Source: Skeletonema tropicum
Taxonomy: Eukaryota > Bacillariophyta > Thalassiosirophyceae > Thalassiosirales > Thalassiosiraceae
Direction: 5' to 3'
Length of the DNA stretch: 64,000 bases
Assembly (NCBI GenBank): GCA_037178625.1
Contig: CM074147.1
Location: forward strand, 1,240,001 to 1,304,000
Shown here: piece by piece, positions 21,102 to 32,549 of the stretch
Layout: each line of letters begins with the position of its first letter
How positions within the stretch are numbered: the stretch's first letter is position 1
The notes under the pieces: generated by a model
Seen by the model: the letters and a program-made list of their open reading frames with translations, nothing else
Told to the model about the DNA's origin: nothing
The model's database searches: none
Position numbers and translations under genes: made by a program

Positions 21102-24100
21102 ATGGCGGCTGGTGTACCAATTGCCTTTCAGGAGGTGCTAAACGTGAGTTGTTGAATGTAGAATAATTCGAGATTTTTTGTGGGGGCAGTTGGCGTGACG
21201 GTCGTGCAGCAATGACTCTGCTGCTTTGTGTCTGTGTGGAGAGAGAGAGCCGATGAACTGGACGGAAATTTCAATACTAATATACCGTAGAGTATGTCTG
21301 CCATGACAGCGGAGAAATAATTGACGAGGGGGTGGTGAATTTCAGATTGGTGGCGGCAGCATTGCTAGCGATATCTTTTTTGGGCTTCGCTCCGCGTGGC
21401 CAATGCGAAATAATAAATAATATCCAAGGAGCATTGAAGTGGAGATATTGGCACCGACAATTATCATGAATGGCTTGATAAAGAACGCTACAACAATTAT
21501 TCATGTCGGGGGATGACGGTGGAACCGCCCCCTCAAATAACAACAATTGCTCTCTCTCTCAATGCCGGCACTCAAAAATTCATGGCTGCAAATATTTGAC
21601 ATGAGATGACATGATCATTTATTCAATAATTTATTCCCCTGATCATTGCTCACCCAATATTCTCCTCCCCATGCGCCTCTAATTCAACCACGACTAATGG
21701 ATGAATGATTAATTACTGAATATTAATAATTTCAGCTGCAACAACTCCAAGTCCCCGAAACCTCCATCAAACATGGCCTCACCACCATGGAATCCGACAA
21801 ATGGATTGTCTCCGTCGAACCCAACCAAGTCTCCCTCATTGACCTTCAAAACCAAGCCCAGGTCACCCGCCGTCCCATCAAGGCCGAGGCCGCACTAATG
21901 AACCCCTCCATCAACATCCTCGCCCTCCGATCTGGCAAAATGATCCAAATGTTCAATCTGGATACCAAATCCAAGTTGAAGAGTCATGATGTGGATTCAC
22001 CCATTGTCTTTTGGAAGTGGACCTCGTCGTCGAATTTGGCGTTGATTACTGCCACCTCTGTGTTCCATTGGTCCACCGAGGGGGCAGATGGACCCACCAA
22101 GGTGTTCGAGCGACATGCCACGATTGGATCCAATACGCAGATTATTAATTACACCGTCTCCCCCGATGGCAAGTGGTGTTTGCTCGGTGGGATATCTGCC
22201 GGTAATGCTCCCGGTGTCGTGAATGGGAATATGCAACTCTACTCTGTTGAAAAGAAGGTATCTCAACCATTGAGTGGACACGGTGGATCATTCTGTTCCA
22301 TCAAGTTGGCCGGTCGGGAGGATAACGCACAGTGTCTCGTATTCCACGAGAAGAAACCGGAGGATCCCTCCCATCGCCTCTTTGTAATGGAGGTGGGCCG
22401 TGACCCATCCAAGGGTGCACCACATCGGTTACCCCCCACGCAAATCCCGGTCCCTCCCGAGGCAGCTTCGGATTTTCCCGTCAGTCTTGTCATTGATTCC
22501 AAGAACGATGTGGCCTTCTTGCTGACCAAGGCTGGATTTGTGTACATGTTTGATATTCATTCGGGTAAGACCATGTTCCGGACGAGGATAACTCAGGAGA
22601 CGATGTTTGTGACGTGTGCTCAGGCGAGTACTGGTGCCGTGTTTGGTATTACTGTGAGGACTGGGAGGGTGTACCGTGTTGGTTTGAATGGAGCGAACTT
22701 GATCCCGTACATTGTTAATACACTCCGTGATAATGATTTGGCCATCAAGGTTGCCGGGAGGTTGGGTTTGCCTGGTGCAGAACATCTTTATACGCAGCAG
22801 TTTGAAGCGTTGATGGGTGCAGGAAAGGTCAAGGAGGCGGCGCAACTTGTGGCATCTTCTGGTACTGCACTTCGTACTCCTCAGACGATTGCACGATTTC
22901 AACAAATTCCCGCAGAGCCTGGTGCCCCCCAGCCCGTCTTTCAATATTTCTCAACATTGTTGGAGCATGGAAAGTTGAATGAGCAAGAGAGTATTGAATT
23001 GGCCAAGCCGGTATTGCAGCAGGGCCGTCCTCAGTTGATGGAGAAGTGGTTGAAGGATGATAAGTTGCATTGTTCCGAGGCGCTTGGAGATTTGATTATG
23101 CCTCATGATACTGCCATGGCGTTGAGTGTGTATTTGAGGAGTGAGACTCATGCCAAGGCGATTCAGTGCTTTGTGCAGAGGGGAGAGTATGATAAGATTG
23201 TTCCTTACTCGACTAGCGTGGGATATTCCATGGATTACTCCAGTATGTTGAGTCAGTTGTTGTTCAACAATCCACAGGGAGCGTTGGACCTTGCCAAGGG
23301 TCTTGTTAGTGCTGAAGGGGGTCCTCTCATTGATATTCAGGCCACCGCCGAGGCTTTCTTGTCGAGCAACCGTGTTCAGGAGACTACCGCCTTCCTTCTT
23401 GAGGCACTCAAGGACAACAAGGAGGAACACGCCTACCTTCAAACCAAACTTCTTGAAATCAATCTCATTGGAGGTGCACCCCAGGTCGCTGACGCCATCA
23501 TGCAAAATGGAATTCTTACCCACTACGATCGTGCCCACATTGGAAAGCTTTGCGAGCGTGCTGGTATGTGGCAACGTGCAGCTGAGCACTACAGTGATAT
23601 CAACGACATCAAACGTGTCTTCAAAAATAGCCACCAAATGAACCCCGAATTCGTTGTCACCTACTTTGGAAAGTTGAATCGTGAACAGAGCATTGCTTTG
23701 CTCAAGGATATGATGTCTCGTGGTCCATCGAACATGCAGGTTTGCGTCGAGGTTGCCAAGAAGTACAATGATGAACTTGGTTCCGAGGAGCTCGTGAAGG
23801 TGTTTGAGAATGCCAAGGCTACCGAAGGTCTTTACTATTACCTCGGCGCTGTTGTCAACTTTTCGGAGGATCCCGTGGTGCACTTCAAGTATATTCAGAG
23901 TGCATGCATGTTGGGACAATTCAAGGAGGCCGAGCGTGTCTGCCGTGATTCCAATATTTACAAACCCGAGCAGGTGAAGGAGTACCTTAAGAATGCCAAG
24001 CTTCCTGATCCCCGTCCTCTCATTCACGTCTGCGACCGTTACGACTTTGTTGATGAGCTTACGGAGTACTTGTACTTGAACAGTCTTCTTCAGTATGTTG

Positions 24101-26904
24101 AGGTTTACGTTACCAAGGTCTCTCCCGCTAAAACTCCCCAGGTTGTTGGAAAGTTATTCGATCTCGGAGCCAATGAGGACTTTACAAAGCGCATTTTGAT
24201 GGCTGTGGGCACTTCATGTCCAGTGGAGGAAATGGTGGAGATTGCCGAAATGAGGAACCGTCTTCGTATGCTTCAGCCATGGCTCGAGGCACGTGTTGCG
24301 ACTGGAAGCACTGAGGCTGGAACTCACAACTCCTTGGGTAAGATTTACATCCAGATGAACAAGGATCCTAAGGCCTTCTTGACAAACAACATGTTCTACG
24401 AACCCAAGGTTCTTGGTCCCTTCTGCGAGAGTTTGGATCCTTCCCTTGCGTTCGTTGCTTACAAGAAGGGTGCTGGAGAATGTGACGATGAGCTTATTAA
24501 GATTAGTTTCACGCATGGCTTGTTCCGTGATCTTGCGAGATACCTTGTTGAGCGTCAAGATTTGGAGTTGTGGGCGAAGGTTCTCACTAAAGAAGAGGGT
24601 GAGGAAGGTGACATTGATGCTGAGAAGGAGGCCCAGCGTAGGCAGCTTATTGATCAAGTGGTGGAGTGGGCACTCCCTGAGAGTGAATCTGCCGATGAGG
24701 TGTCCTGTACCGTGAAGGCTTTCATGGCCGCAGATCTTCCCGGTGAACTCATTGTCCTTCTAGAAAGAATTATCTTGCAGGGATCTGACTTCTCTGACAA
24801 CAAGAATCTTCAGAACTTGCTCATCCTCACCGCCATCCGTGCTGACCACACCAAGGTCGCTTCCTACATTGACCAATTGGACAACTTCGATGCAAAGGAT
24901 ATTGCTCTTATTTGCGTTTCTGAAAGTCACATGCTCTACGAGGAAGCTTTCACCATCTACGTCAAGTTTGCCAGGCCTGAACACACCACCGATAAGGATG
25001 AACAAATTGAAATGCAAGTCCTTGCCATGGGAGTTCTTGTTGACTTCATGAAGGATCTTGACCGTGCTAAGACCTTCGCAAATCAGGTTGACGAGAAGCC
25101 TGTTTGGTCGAAGCTTGGTAATGCGCAGTTGGAGGAGAAGATGGCTGCTGATGCTATTTTGAGTTTCATAAGCGCAGAGGATGCCAGTGAATATGTGAGG
25201 GTGTGCGCCGAGGCGAACGAAGCTGAGATTTACGCCGAGGTTATTCCTTTCCTTAAGATGGCACGCAAGAACTTGCAGGAAAATCTTTTGGATACTGAAC
25301 TCATCTACGCTTACGCCAAAACGAACAATTTGACTGATCTTGAGAAATTTGTCAACGGACCAAACGTTGCCAATATTCAAAGCATTGGCGATCGCTGCTT
25401 CTCTGAGGGTCTTTACAATGCGTCCAAGCTTCTGTTCAAGAGTATCAACAACAACTCCAAACTTGCTCTTTGCCACATCCATTTGGAGGAATACCGTGAA
25501 GCTGTTGCCGCCGCCTCATCTGCGAACAACGTGTCCACCTGGAAGCAAGTTTGCTTTGCTTGTCTCAAGGCATCCGAGTTCCGTCTTGCTGCTACTTGCG
25601 GTCTTGAGGTCATTAAGTATCCTGATCACGTCGACGATGTTGTCACCACGTACTCTGATCTTGGTCATTTCGATCATCTTGTTTCATTATTCGAGCAAGG
25701 ACTTGGCCTCGAGGATGCTCACATTGGTATCTTCACTGAACTTGGTATTCTTTACACCAAACACGTTCCAGACAAGGTCATGGAGCATTGCAAAGTCTTC
25801 TTCAGCAAGCTCAATGTGTCCAAGGTTGTGCGCGCATGCGAGCGTGCTCGTCTCTTCAAGCCTGCGGTCTACTTGTACATGCAAGATAAGCAAGCTGACA
25901 GTGCTGTGAAGACTATGACTGAACATTCCTCTGCCTTCGACAACGACTTGTTCTTGGATGCTATTGTCAAGGTGCGCAACGCCGAGATTATGTACAAAGC
26001 AGTGAGCTTCTACCTGACGATGCACCCCATGCTCTTCACTAGGTTGATGGAAGTGCTTGAGGATCTCGTTGATCACTCCCGCGTTGTTAACCAGCTCCGT
26101 CGCACTGGTGACTGGGCCTTGCAACTTGGCCAGGCTTACATGAAGACCATCCAGAAGGAAAATCTAAGTGCCGTTAATGAAGCTCTTAACGAGCTCTACA
26201 TCGAGGATGAGGATTATGAGTCATTGAGAAAGTCTATCGACAAATTCCAGAACTTCAACATGATTGCTCTTGCCTCAAAGCTCGCCACCCACGAGCTCTT
26301 GGAGTTCCGTCGCATCTCAGCCTACGTGTACCGATGCAACAAGAAGTGGTCTCAGTCAATTGAGCTTTCAAAGAACGATCGTATGTGGAAGGACTGCATT
26401 GACACCGCTAATGAGTCTGCCGACGAAGAAACTATTGAAGAGCTTCTCCGATTCTTCTGTGCAACATCTGAGAAGGAGTGCTTCTGTGCTGCCCTCTACA
26501 CTTGTTTCGCTCATGTGCGTCCCGATGTCGCTGTCGAGCTTGGCTGGCTCAATGGCTACCATCACTTCGTCATGCCATTCCTCGTTCAGAACATGCGTCA
26601 AACATACGAACGTTTGCAAGTGTTGGAGAAGCGCACTCAGCCACCGAAGGAGGAGGATGCGCAAGATCAAATTGCGCAGACATATGGCCAACTCGGTGGA
26701 TTTGGAAATGGCATGTTGATGTTAGAGAACGGTGGTGGAATGGGTGGAATGCCTGGAGGAATGCCCGGAGGTATGATGCCACCGGGCCAAGGGGGAATTG
26801 ACATGAGTGGATTTGGCCAAGCTGGTGTGCCAAACGGAATGCCTCCTAATGGAATGATGCCTAATGGAATGCCGGGAGGTATGCCCCCGAATATGTCAAT
26901 GTAA
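21102..26904 (+). CDS. CLTC: Clathrin heavy chain, 2 exons
   Basis: Exon 1 is 21102-21143 (MAAGVPIAFQEVLN), followed by a 592-bp intron (GTGAGT at 21144, TTTCAG ending at 21735). Exon 2 runs from 21736 to the stop at 26904. The join restores the conserved start MAAGVPIAFQEVLNLQQLQV followed by TMESDKWI, equivalent to IRFQEHLQLQNLG...TMESDKFI in animals. The product is about 1736 residues against roughly 1675 in animals. It has an N-terminal seven-bladed propeller (about 1-330), a linker, clathrin heavy-chain repeats forming the leg, and the trimerisation region (YERLQVLEKR). The extra length is a Gly/Met/Pro-rich tail (GGMPGGMPGGMMPPG). It forms triskelia coating endocytic and Golgi vesicles. 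The ORF is intact. Confidence 0.97.
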
Positions 26905-27651
26905 GCGAGCAGTTGCTTTCATTAGGATTAATCTTGTACGTAACGAAACAAATCATTAGTATACCTTACATCCTCAACATTGTATAGTATGATTCCGCTG
27001 GTTGAAGAAGAAATCGTCGTCACAACCTGGCCTGATTGTCTTACGTCGCGTACTGGTACTGTGCAATCACAAATCGCCCTCCCACACTTCCAAAACTATC
27101 CATTGTGGTGATAGACAGTCCAATGGAACGTGAACAGCTGAAGACAGCTGTCTCATTCCCACGGGCCCGAGGAGGCCCGAGGCCCGAGGGGCAACGGTCC
27201 GTCTGTGTTCTGGCGGGGGCTGAGACTCTCTAGAGAGGGTCAGCCCACGATAGCAATGGGAGTTTTCTTGCTGGCTAGTTTTCTGTTTTCGGTTGTTGGT
27301 GAAGTCGATGATCATGACCATTCCGTTTTTCATCAATTAACAGCAACCATTGCACTCATCGTACGATATCATCGTGTGCGGTTAGTCATTAGTAGTTCTC
27401 TAGTTAAGCGGCCCACTCCCCACCCTTGGCACCCCAACGAAGAAGTTAGTCTTTTCGATGTTGCGTTCTTGTCTTCCGGGTCTCCCGGGGAATGACGTAA
27501 CCTTTAGTACCCTTTGAGTGCAATGCAGACGAGCAAGAACCTAGGTCCAGTGCTCGCACTTGACCGCTCTCCTCGTGAATTTCATTGGTGTCTTAGTGGC
27601 TCAGTGGTACGACTTTCGCATGTGATCTGTGGCGTGATGCTTGTAGCTTGC
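26905..27651. other. Intergenic, 3' flank of clathrin; no gene seen
   Basis: Short overlapping ORFs here have no recognisable domain. A tRNA-like A-box string occurs near 27598, but no matching T-arm follows. Confidence 0.35.
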
Positions 27652-28011
27652 TTGTGTGTGGGGCTTTAGGTTATTTCTGTGCTACGGTAAACTACGTATC
27701 ACTGGTATTGTAAACATGAAAAGTATCTGTAGATGGCTGAGAAGACTCTTGAGTCGACTGAGAGCTACTTCTTTGTGAAGTAGATCTGCCACCTGTACTG
27801 TGTAATAGAGCGGTCTTAGTCGTTTTCGCAATATTTTCGCAAAAAGTAAGTAACGCAGAAATTTGGTCATCATTGAGTGATGATGTTGTGGTGGTCGGGC
27901 CATTGTTGCTCTCATAAAGTGCTTGAATGGCAGCTCTCTAGTATAGAGAGATAGATAGAGAGTCCTGCTGAGCCGTTTGCCTTGCAAACCGTTCTCCCGA
28001 ATATTTGTGTG
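27652..28011 (-). repeat. Duplicated segment A (decayed relative of 32550-32850)
   Basis: About 300 bp is shared with 32550-32850, including CTGAGAAGACTCTTGAGTCG and GTGAAGTAGATCTGCCACCT. On the minus strand it encodes the same peptide (STGGRSTSQRSSSQSTQESS), but it is interrupted by a TATCTATC microsatellite and an extra 50-bp segment encoding SALLTFCENIAKTTKTALLH. Origin unknown. Confidence 0.6.
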
Positions 28012-28029
28012 TACTCCTATGTTGTTACA

Positions 28030-28206
28030 TAGGCCTATATCATGAAATCAGTGTAAAAAGGCCCCCAAGTAGAAGTTTGGTGTTTTTGGGGGCCTTTTTA
28101 CACTGATTTCATGATAGGCCTTGTTTGAAATCAGTGTTAAAAGGCCCCCAAGTAGAAGTTTGGTGTTTTTGGGGGCCTTTTTACACTGATTTCATGATAG
28201 GCCTAA
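28030..28206. mobile_element. Tandem pair of palindromic MITEs
   Basis: Two near-identical hairpins lie head to tail (about 28030-28121 and 28121-28206). Each arm is GGCCTATCATGAAATCAGTG followed by TAAAAAGGCCCCC, around a ~20-base loop. TA flanks the outer ends. Partial copies of the same arm occur at 29706-29745 and 30357-30405, so this is a dispersed family. No coding capacity. Confidence 0.75.
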
Positions 28207-28343
28207 CAACAAGCAAGCTGCACGCAAGCTGTTAGGTTATCCATACCAGTACACGTATGTAGTGCACCATAACTCCATAAGTAGTAGCTAGCTCACTCTA
28301 GATATTTCCTATTTCATCCTTCATCTCTGTAACGTAAGATAGG

Positions 28344-29292
28344 TAGATTATTTTAATCACTACTCTCTAGACACCAGTGTCAGTAGGGAAAGAAGAATTG
28401 AAACCTGGAGGGGCTCGGGCTGGTCCCGAAGACGCAGATAGATAGATTATTTTAGTCATCTGTAACATAAGTATTGCATACTTACTGCATCCCAGATTCC
28501 TTCCCACCGCTGGAATCATCAGCCCCTCATCCATCGTCCAAACCGAAGCCCCTCAACACATCGCCCAGCAACCCCTTCTCCGACCACTCGACATCGAGTA
28601 TCAGCCCAACCACACCCTTGGGGATTCCAACCTCCCACCGTCCCAATTCGCCGTTTGTGGTGCTGACATCACAATTGACCATTGCCCTGACCCTCCTCCT
28701 ACCTCTGCTATTGAAGACATTCCTTCATTTACAGCCAATGCTGAACGATGTCTACAAAAAGCAGAGAAGAGGAAGTTCACGACAATGGGGCATTGTACTG
28801 TCACCGCCGACACAATGTCGAGAGAAGACGTTCTTCGCACTCTCCATTCCGATGCCAAACACCTCCAAATGTGGGCAATATGCCCGTATGGCGGCTTAGG
28901 TCCAATGTTCCGCAGATTCCTATTCGGCGACGACCCCATCCAACCATCTCCTTTTCAGCCAACAAGCCTCACGCAGCGAAGATGTACCGCGACTCACTCC
29001 AAAGCTCAGCCCCCCATGGCATCCTTCCCCTTGCCAATTCCTCATGGTCTGCTTCCAAACCAGCCCACCAGCGATTCTATGGCCACTCCTACACAGCACC
29101 CACCCCTCAGATCCACTTCCTTCAACAGTTTGGCCTTGCCTGCACCAAGGCGTTCGCTTTCCACATCCGTCGACCAGTTAGTTCCCAGCAGGCTGCACAG
29201 GCGTCTTCGGGACCAGCCCGAGCCCCTCCAGGTTTAAATTCTTCTTTCTCTACTGACACCGGTGTCTAGAGAGTAGTGACTAAAATAATCTA
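28344..29292 (+). mobile_element. TIR-bounded element (~950 bp) carrying a retroelement-like ORF remnant
   Basis: Arms of about 91 bp (28344-28435 and 29201-29292) are inverted copies: AGATTATTTTAATCACTACT at the outer left, TAGTGACTAAAATAATCT at the outer right, with GGGGCTCGGGCTGGTCCCGA inside. Between them is a broken plus-strand ORF. A deletion derivative with the same ends lies at 29517-29640. The superfamily cannot be assigned. Confidence 0.65.
28500..29269 (+). pseudogene. Broken ORF resembling diatom reverse-transcriptase-associated proteins
   Basis: A plus-strand frame reads through SQFAVCGADITIDHC, LHSDAKHLQMWAICPYGGLG and FRRFLFGDDP, then needs a one-base loss near 28935 to continue as NKPHAAKMYRDSL and APHGILPLANSSW. 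The motif GxxGPxxxxFLFG followed by a PxGxL..A...W segment is one I associate with large diatom retroelement ORFs, but this is recall rather than a search. The frame break and missing flanks make it a fragment, now internal to a TIR element. Another identity is possible. Confidence 0.4.
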
Positions 29293-29516
29293 TCTATATA
29301 TATCTATCCCAGATTATCAGGTCAAGCGTCGAGCGTCGCTCGGTCATCAAAAGGTGTCTGTCAGGGACTCGAACTTGCCGCCACTAAATGGACGCCTATC
29401 CGTTTGGAGAAGGACATTTGCAAGACATTTGCATCTGACATTCTATGAAACTTCCCGCTATTTTTTAATCTTCTGGTACTGAAATATGTCCTAGGCTTCT
29501 GATTAGGAGTAGGTAG

Positions 29517-29640
29517 ATAGATAGATTATTTTAGTCACTACTCTCTAAGTATCCAGGTTTAAATTCTTCTTTCTCTACTGACACAGGTGTCTAGGGAGTA
29601 GTGAATAAAATAATCTATCTATCTATCTATCTCTAAGTAT
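29517..29640. mobile_element. Internal-deletion derivative of the 28344-29292 element
   Basis: Both ends repeat the TIR of the larger element (AGATTATTTTAGTCACTACT ... AGTGAATAAAATAATCT), with only ~60 bp between. Flanked by GATA/TATC microsatellite. Confidence 0.6.
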
Positions 29641-29705
29641 CGTAGACAGTAGGAGTACTTCTAGGTACCTACTGGAGTATGCATCTACAACATAGGTAGG
29701 TAGCG

Positions 29706-29745
29706 TAGGCCTATCATGAAATCAGTGTAAAAAGGCCCCCCAACA
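29706..29745. repeat. Partial arm of the 28-kb palindromic MITE family
   Basis: GGCCTATCATGAAATCAGTG followed by TAAAAAGGCCCCCC, single arm only. Confidence 0.6.
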
Positions 29746-30184
29746 CATAAGTATACTCCTACCTATCTCCCACCTACCACACTTGGCCAGTTCTGTTCTT
29801 CCACTCATGTGCATTCTTTGTCTTGCAGCAAGAATGTGCAATTTGGATGTCGATGTCACTAAGTTGAACAGGAATCGTACTAAAAGAGCTCGTGATAAGT
29901 AGCCTTGTGTTGAACGAGATACTTAACTTTGCAATTGCAATGAGAGTTTTCTCATATTTAATTCCTACGTCAAGATTTTTGGTCTTCTGGTACTGAAATA
30001 TGTCCTAGGCAAAATGCCGTCGATGGCGACGTTATTTTCTTCATTTTCGATCAATCAACTGAGTATTGCCGTCGTTGTCGCTTAGATGATGATGTATAAG
30101 ATCAGATAAGCTGAGTATCATGGGTGTTTTTATTGGTTGTGCATAACTGTGGCCATAGGAGTGGAGGACATCATGGTGAGGGTG

Positions 30185-30326
30185 TAAAAGATGACAATCG
30201 GAGGGTGGATTTGAGTGGTACCGTTTAGCGAATTTGAGGTTACGATAGGAATCGTCCCTCTAGCTACGGCCAAAATAGCGATTTGTACGTAGGAATAGTA
30301 GGAAGAATTACTTGTGTTCGACCTTA
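30185..30326. repeat. Dispersed ~140-bp repeat, copy B
   Basis: Near-identical to 9153-9294, same orientation (GGAGGGTGGATTTGAGTGGT ... CTTGTGTTCGACCTTA). Confidence 0.7.
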
Positions 30327-30356
30327 ATAAGTAGGATTACCTATGCTACTTATGTA

Positions 30357-30405
30357 GGTAGGCCTATCATGAAATCAGTGTATGAATTGTAAAAAGGTCC
30401 CCAAA
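30357..30405. repeat. Partial, rearranged arm of the palindromic MITE family
   Basis: GGCCTATCATGAAATCAGTG is followed by an 8-base insertion and then TAAAAAGGTCCCC. It lies about 130 bp upstream of the kinase start. Confidence 0.5.
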
Positions 30406-30536
30406 AACATCTCTCACCTTCGCCGTTCTTTGTATCCACATTTTGCATGCAGGGATCTATGCAGCTTCCGGAGCTGCATGCAAGCACGCCGCTACAAACC
30501 TACCACCCACCCGTTGATCAAGCGAGGACATAAAAA

Positions 30537-32030
30537 ATGCATTCTGAAGCAAAGCAACGAAAAACTACCAACAACATAATGTTGGACGACTGGAGCATCC
30601 AAAATAAGCGCGTCAAGGCTACTGACCTTGCAAAAAGAAGCAGTGATGACTTCCGTGGGACCTTTGGCCGTTCACCAATGGACTCAATTGCACCATTCCG
30701 GAGAGATGAGATCATTCTAGGCAGAAGAGTTGGAGCTGGTTCGTTCTCTTTAGTGTACGACATAAAAGACTTTAACTTGTGTGCTGATCAATCAGATTTT
30801 TTCACAGAGGAACAAATCAAGAAGAGAGAAGCGACCGCCAAGTCCTTGAAGAATGGTGCCAAGTACGTGATGAAATGCCTCAAGGAGAAGTTGGAGGATT
30901 CTGATGATATAGACCTTTTCCCCTGTGCAGCTCAAGACATTATCCAAGAAACTGAGATGTTGGCGACTCTATCCCACCCAAATATCGTCAAGCTTCACGG
31001 TGTAGTTGCTAGCCGCCACGACGCCTTTCTCGACGGTGCATCCGAGTACTTTATCATCTTGGAGAAGCTAGATTGCACTTTAGATGATAAAATCAAAGGT
31101 TGGGCTAAGAACTCTTTTGATTCATCAAGATTATTCAAGTCATTGCGCAAGAGCGTAAGCGGTGGGGCTCTTGACAAGTTGGAGAAGGCGGCCGCAACAT
31201 CAGTTGATGTTGCTGATGAAGGTGGATCCCTTCACAGTCGGATACGTGTGGCTGCTTCTCTCGCAGGGGCAGTTGATTACTTACATTCTCAAGGTATCAT
31301 CTTCCGTGATCTCAAGCCAAACAATGTTGGATTCGACAGAGAGGGAAACCTCAAGTTGTTCGATTTCGGCCTGGCTAGAGTCATGCCTCAGCATGGAGAT
31401 GCCTATGAAGACGCTCATGAGATGAGCGGCTCGGGAACTCCAAGATATACTTCACCTGAAGTACTCTTTCATCAACCTTATAATCTTAAGGCTGATGTAT
31501 ATTCATTTTCTGTCGTTCTATGGGAGATCATGAATCTGAAGAAGCCATTTGCCAAGTACAAGCAGAGGAAAGAATTCGAAAGGGCCTTATCGAAAATTGA
31601 ATTCAAGACCCTTGCCATTAAACGAAGATGGCCTCAACCAATTCAAGACATCATCAAGAGTGGCTTATCAAGAGATCTTTGGGCCCGCCCGTTGATGAGT
31701 GAGCTATGTAAGATTCTCAATGATTGCACTTCCAAGGAAGTAGAGGATTGCCAGAGTAATATTGAGAGCAATAGTATCTTGAGATCAAACCAGAAACAAG
31801 GTAGCGAGAACTTCCTTCGTCGTCTGTCATCCAAGAGAGGCTTTCAAAAATTATGGCCGTCATGCAACTCTGACAAGTCAGTTTCTTCGACCGTGGAGAC
31901 CTCTGCATCCATTGCTGACAATATCTCTGATGAAGAGTTTGTACGCGAAGATAGAGAGAAATGGGAACAAAGTGTACACAGTCTGGACAATTCATACTTG
32001 CTTAGTAGACTAGTTAGGATAGTTGAGTAA
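30537..32030 (+). CDS. Protein kinase (Ser/Thr, TKL-like) with FRD in place of HRD
   Basis: Single-exon protein of 497 residues. Kinase motifs in order: glycine loop GAGSFS (66-71), VMKCLK with the ATP-binding Lys at 113, helix-C Glu near 138-140 in QETEMLATLSHPN, catalytic loop FRDLKPNN (256-263), DFG (276-278), and the activation segment ending GTPRYTSPE (about 300-308). Catalytic Asp, Lys and Asn are present, so activity is expected; the His of HRD is Phe. An insertion of about 45 residues (185-230) lies before the catalytic loop. The C-terminal ~110 residues are Ser-rich and unstructured. No transmembrane helix. The substrate is unknown. The gene sits between repeats but is intact. Confidence 0.92.
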   Translation: MHSEAKQRKTTNNIMLDDWSIQNKRVKATDLAKRSSDDFRGTFGRSPMDSIAPFRRDEIILGRRVGAGSFSLVYDIKDFNLCADQSDFFTEEQIKKREATAKSLKNGAKYVMKCLKEKLEDSDDIDLFPCAAQDIIQETEMLATLSHPNIVKLHGVVASRHDAFLDGASEYFIILEKLDCTLDDKIKGWAKNSFDSSRLFKSLRKSVSGGALDKLEKAAATSVDVADEGGSLHSRIRVAASLAGAVDYLHSQGIIFRDLKPNNVGFDREGNLKLFDFGLARVMPQHGDAYEDAHEMSGSGTPRYTSPEVLFHQPYNLKADVYSFSVVLWEIMNLKKPFAKYKQRKEFERALSKIEFKTLAIKRRWPQPIQDIIKSGLSRDLWARPLMSELCKILNDCTSKEVEDCQSNIESNSILRSNQKQGSENFLRRLSSKRGFQKLWPSCNSDKSVSSTVETSASIADNISDEEFVREDREKWEQSVHSLDNSYLLSRLVRIVE

Positions 32031-32549
32031 TTTTCTAAGTTATTATTATTATTATAAACAGTCTGGACAGCTCTTTTGAAGATTATTTACTCCGAGAGAA
32101 AGAGAGAAGGGAGGAGTGGAGAGTCCTTCGGGTTGAAACACAGTTTGTAAGAAGATAAAAATCACTAATATGAGAGATAGAGATATGTTCTAAAATTGAT
32201 GTGTTGAGGATCTCCTTTCAACTAAGTAGATGTACCGATTTTTTCATTTCCTATTCCTACGTGAAGATTAGTCTTCTGGAACGTATTGAAAGTCCTACAT
32301 AGGAGAGCCTTTGAGTGCCTTGAGTACTAGCCGCTTGCATGCTATATAGGTACTTAGCGCGGCCGCGTCAGTACGCACAAAAAATGTTACTCCCTCGAAG
32401 TCACTTCTTGTTCCCCCGTATTGGCTCAAGCTTACCACTCTCGCTCCAGCCAAAGAAGAAGCTGCGCCTCAAGAAGCCACTCCTCATGAATATTATTGCT
32501 TGTACCCACCGTCCTATCTATTCTTGCTCCTACCCTGAACTCATTGCCG
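32031..32549. other. 3' flank of kinase gene; no gene seen
   Basis: Contains a TTATTATTATTATTA microsatellite near 32040 and short duplicated scraps of the kinase 3' end (CAGTCTGGACA). No other feature. Confidence 0.35.

Noticed and set aside
21144..21735. Possible gene within the first clathrin intron (minus ORF 21277-21546)
   Set aside because: No domain or promoter signal, and intron boundaries are well supported by the conserved clathrin start.
22951..24027. Long minus-strand ORF (358 codons) opposite clathrin heavy chain
   Set aside because: Mirror ORF in a high-codon-bias gene; no domain, and the plus strand is certain.
27592..27660. tRNA-like A-box (TGGCTCAGTGG) suggesting a tRNA or SINE promoter
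   Set aside because: No anticodon stem or T-arm (B-box) follows at the right distance, so it is probably chance or a very decayed relic.
29340..29400. GTTCGAGTCCC on the minus strand, resembling a tRNA T-loop
   Set aside because: The flanking bases do not form a T-stem or acceptor stem, and no D-arm or anticodon arm can be drawn.
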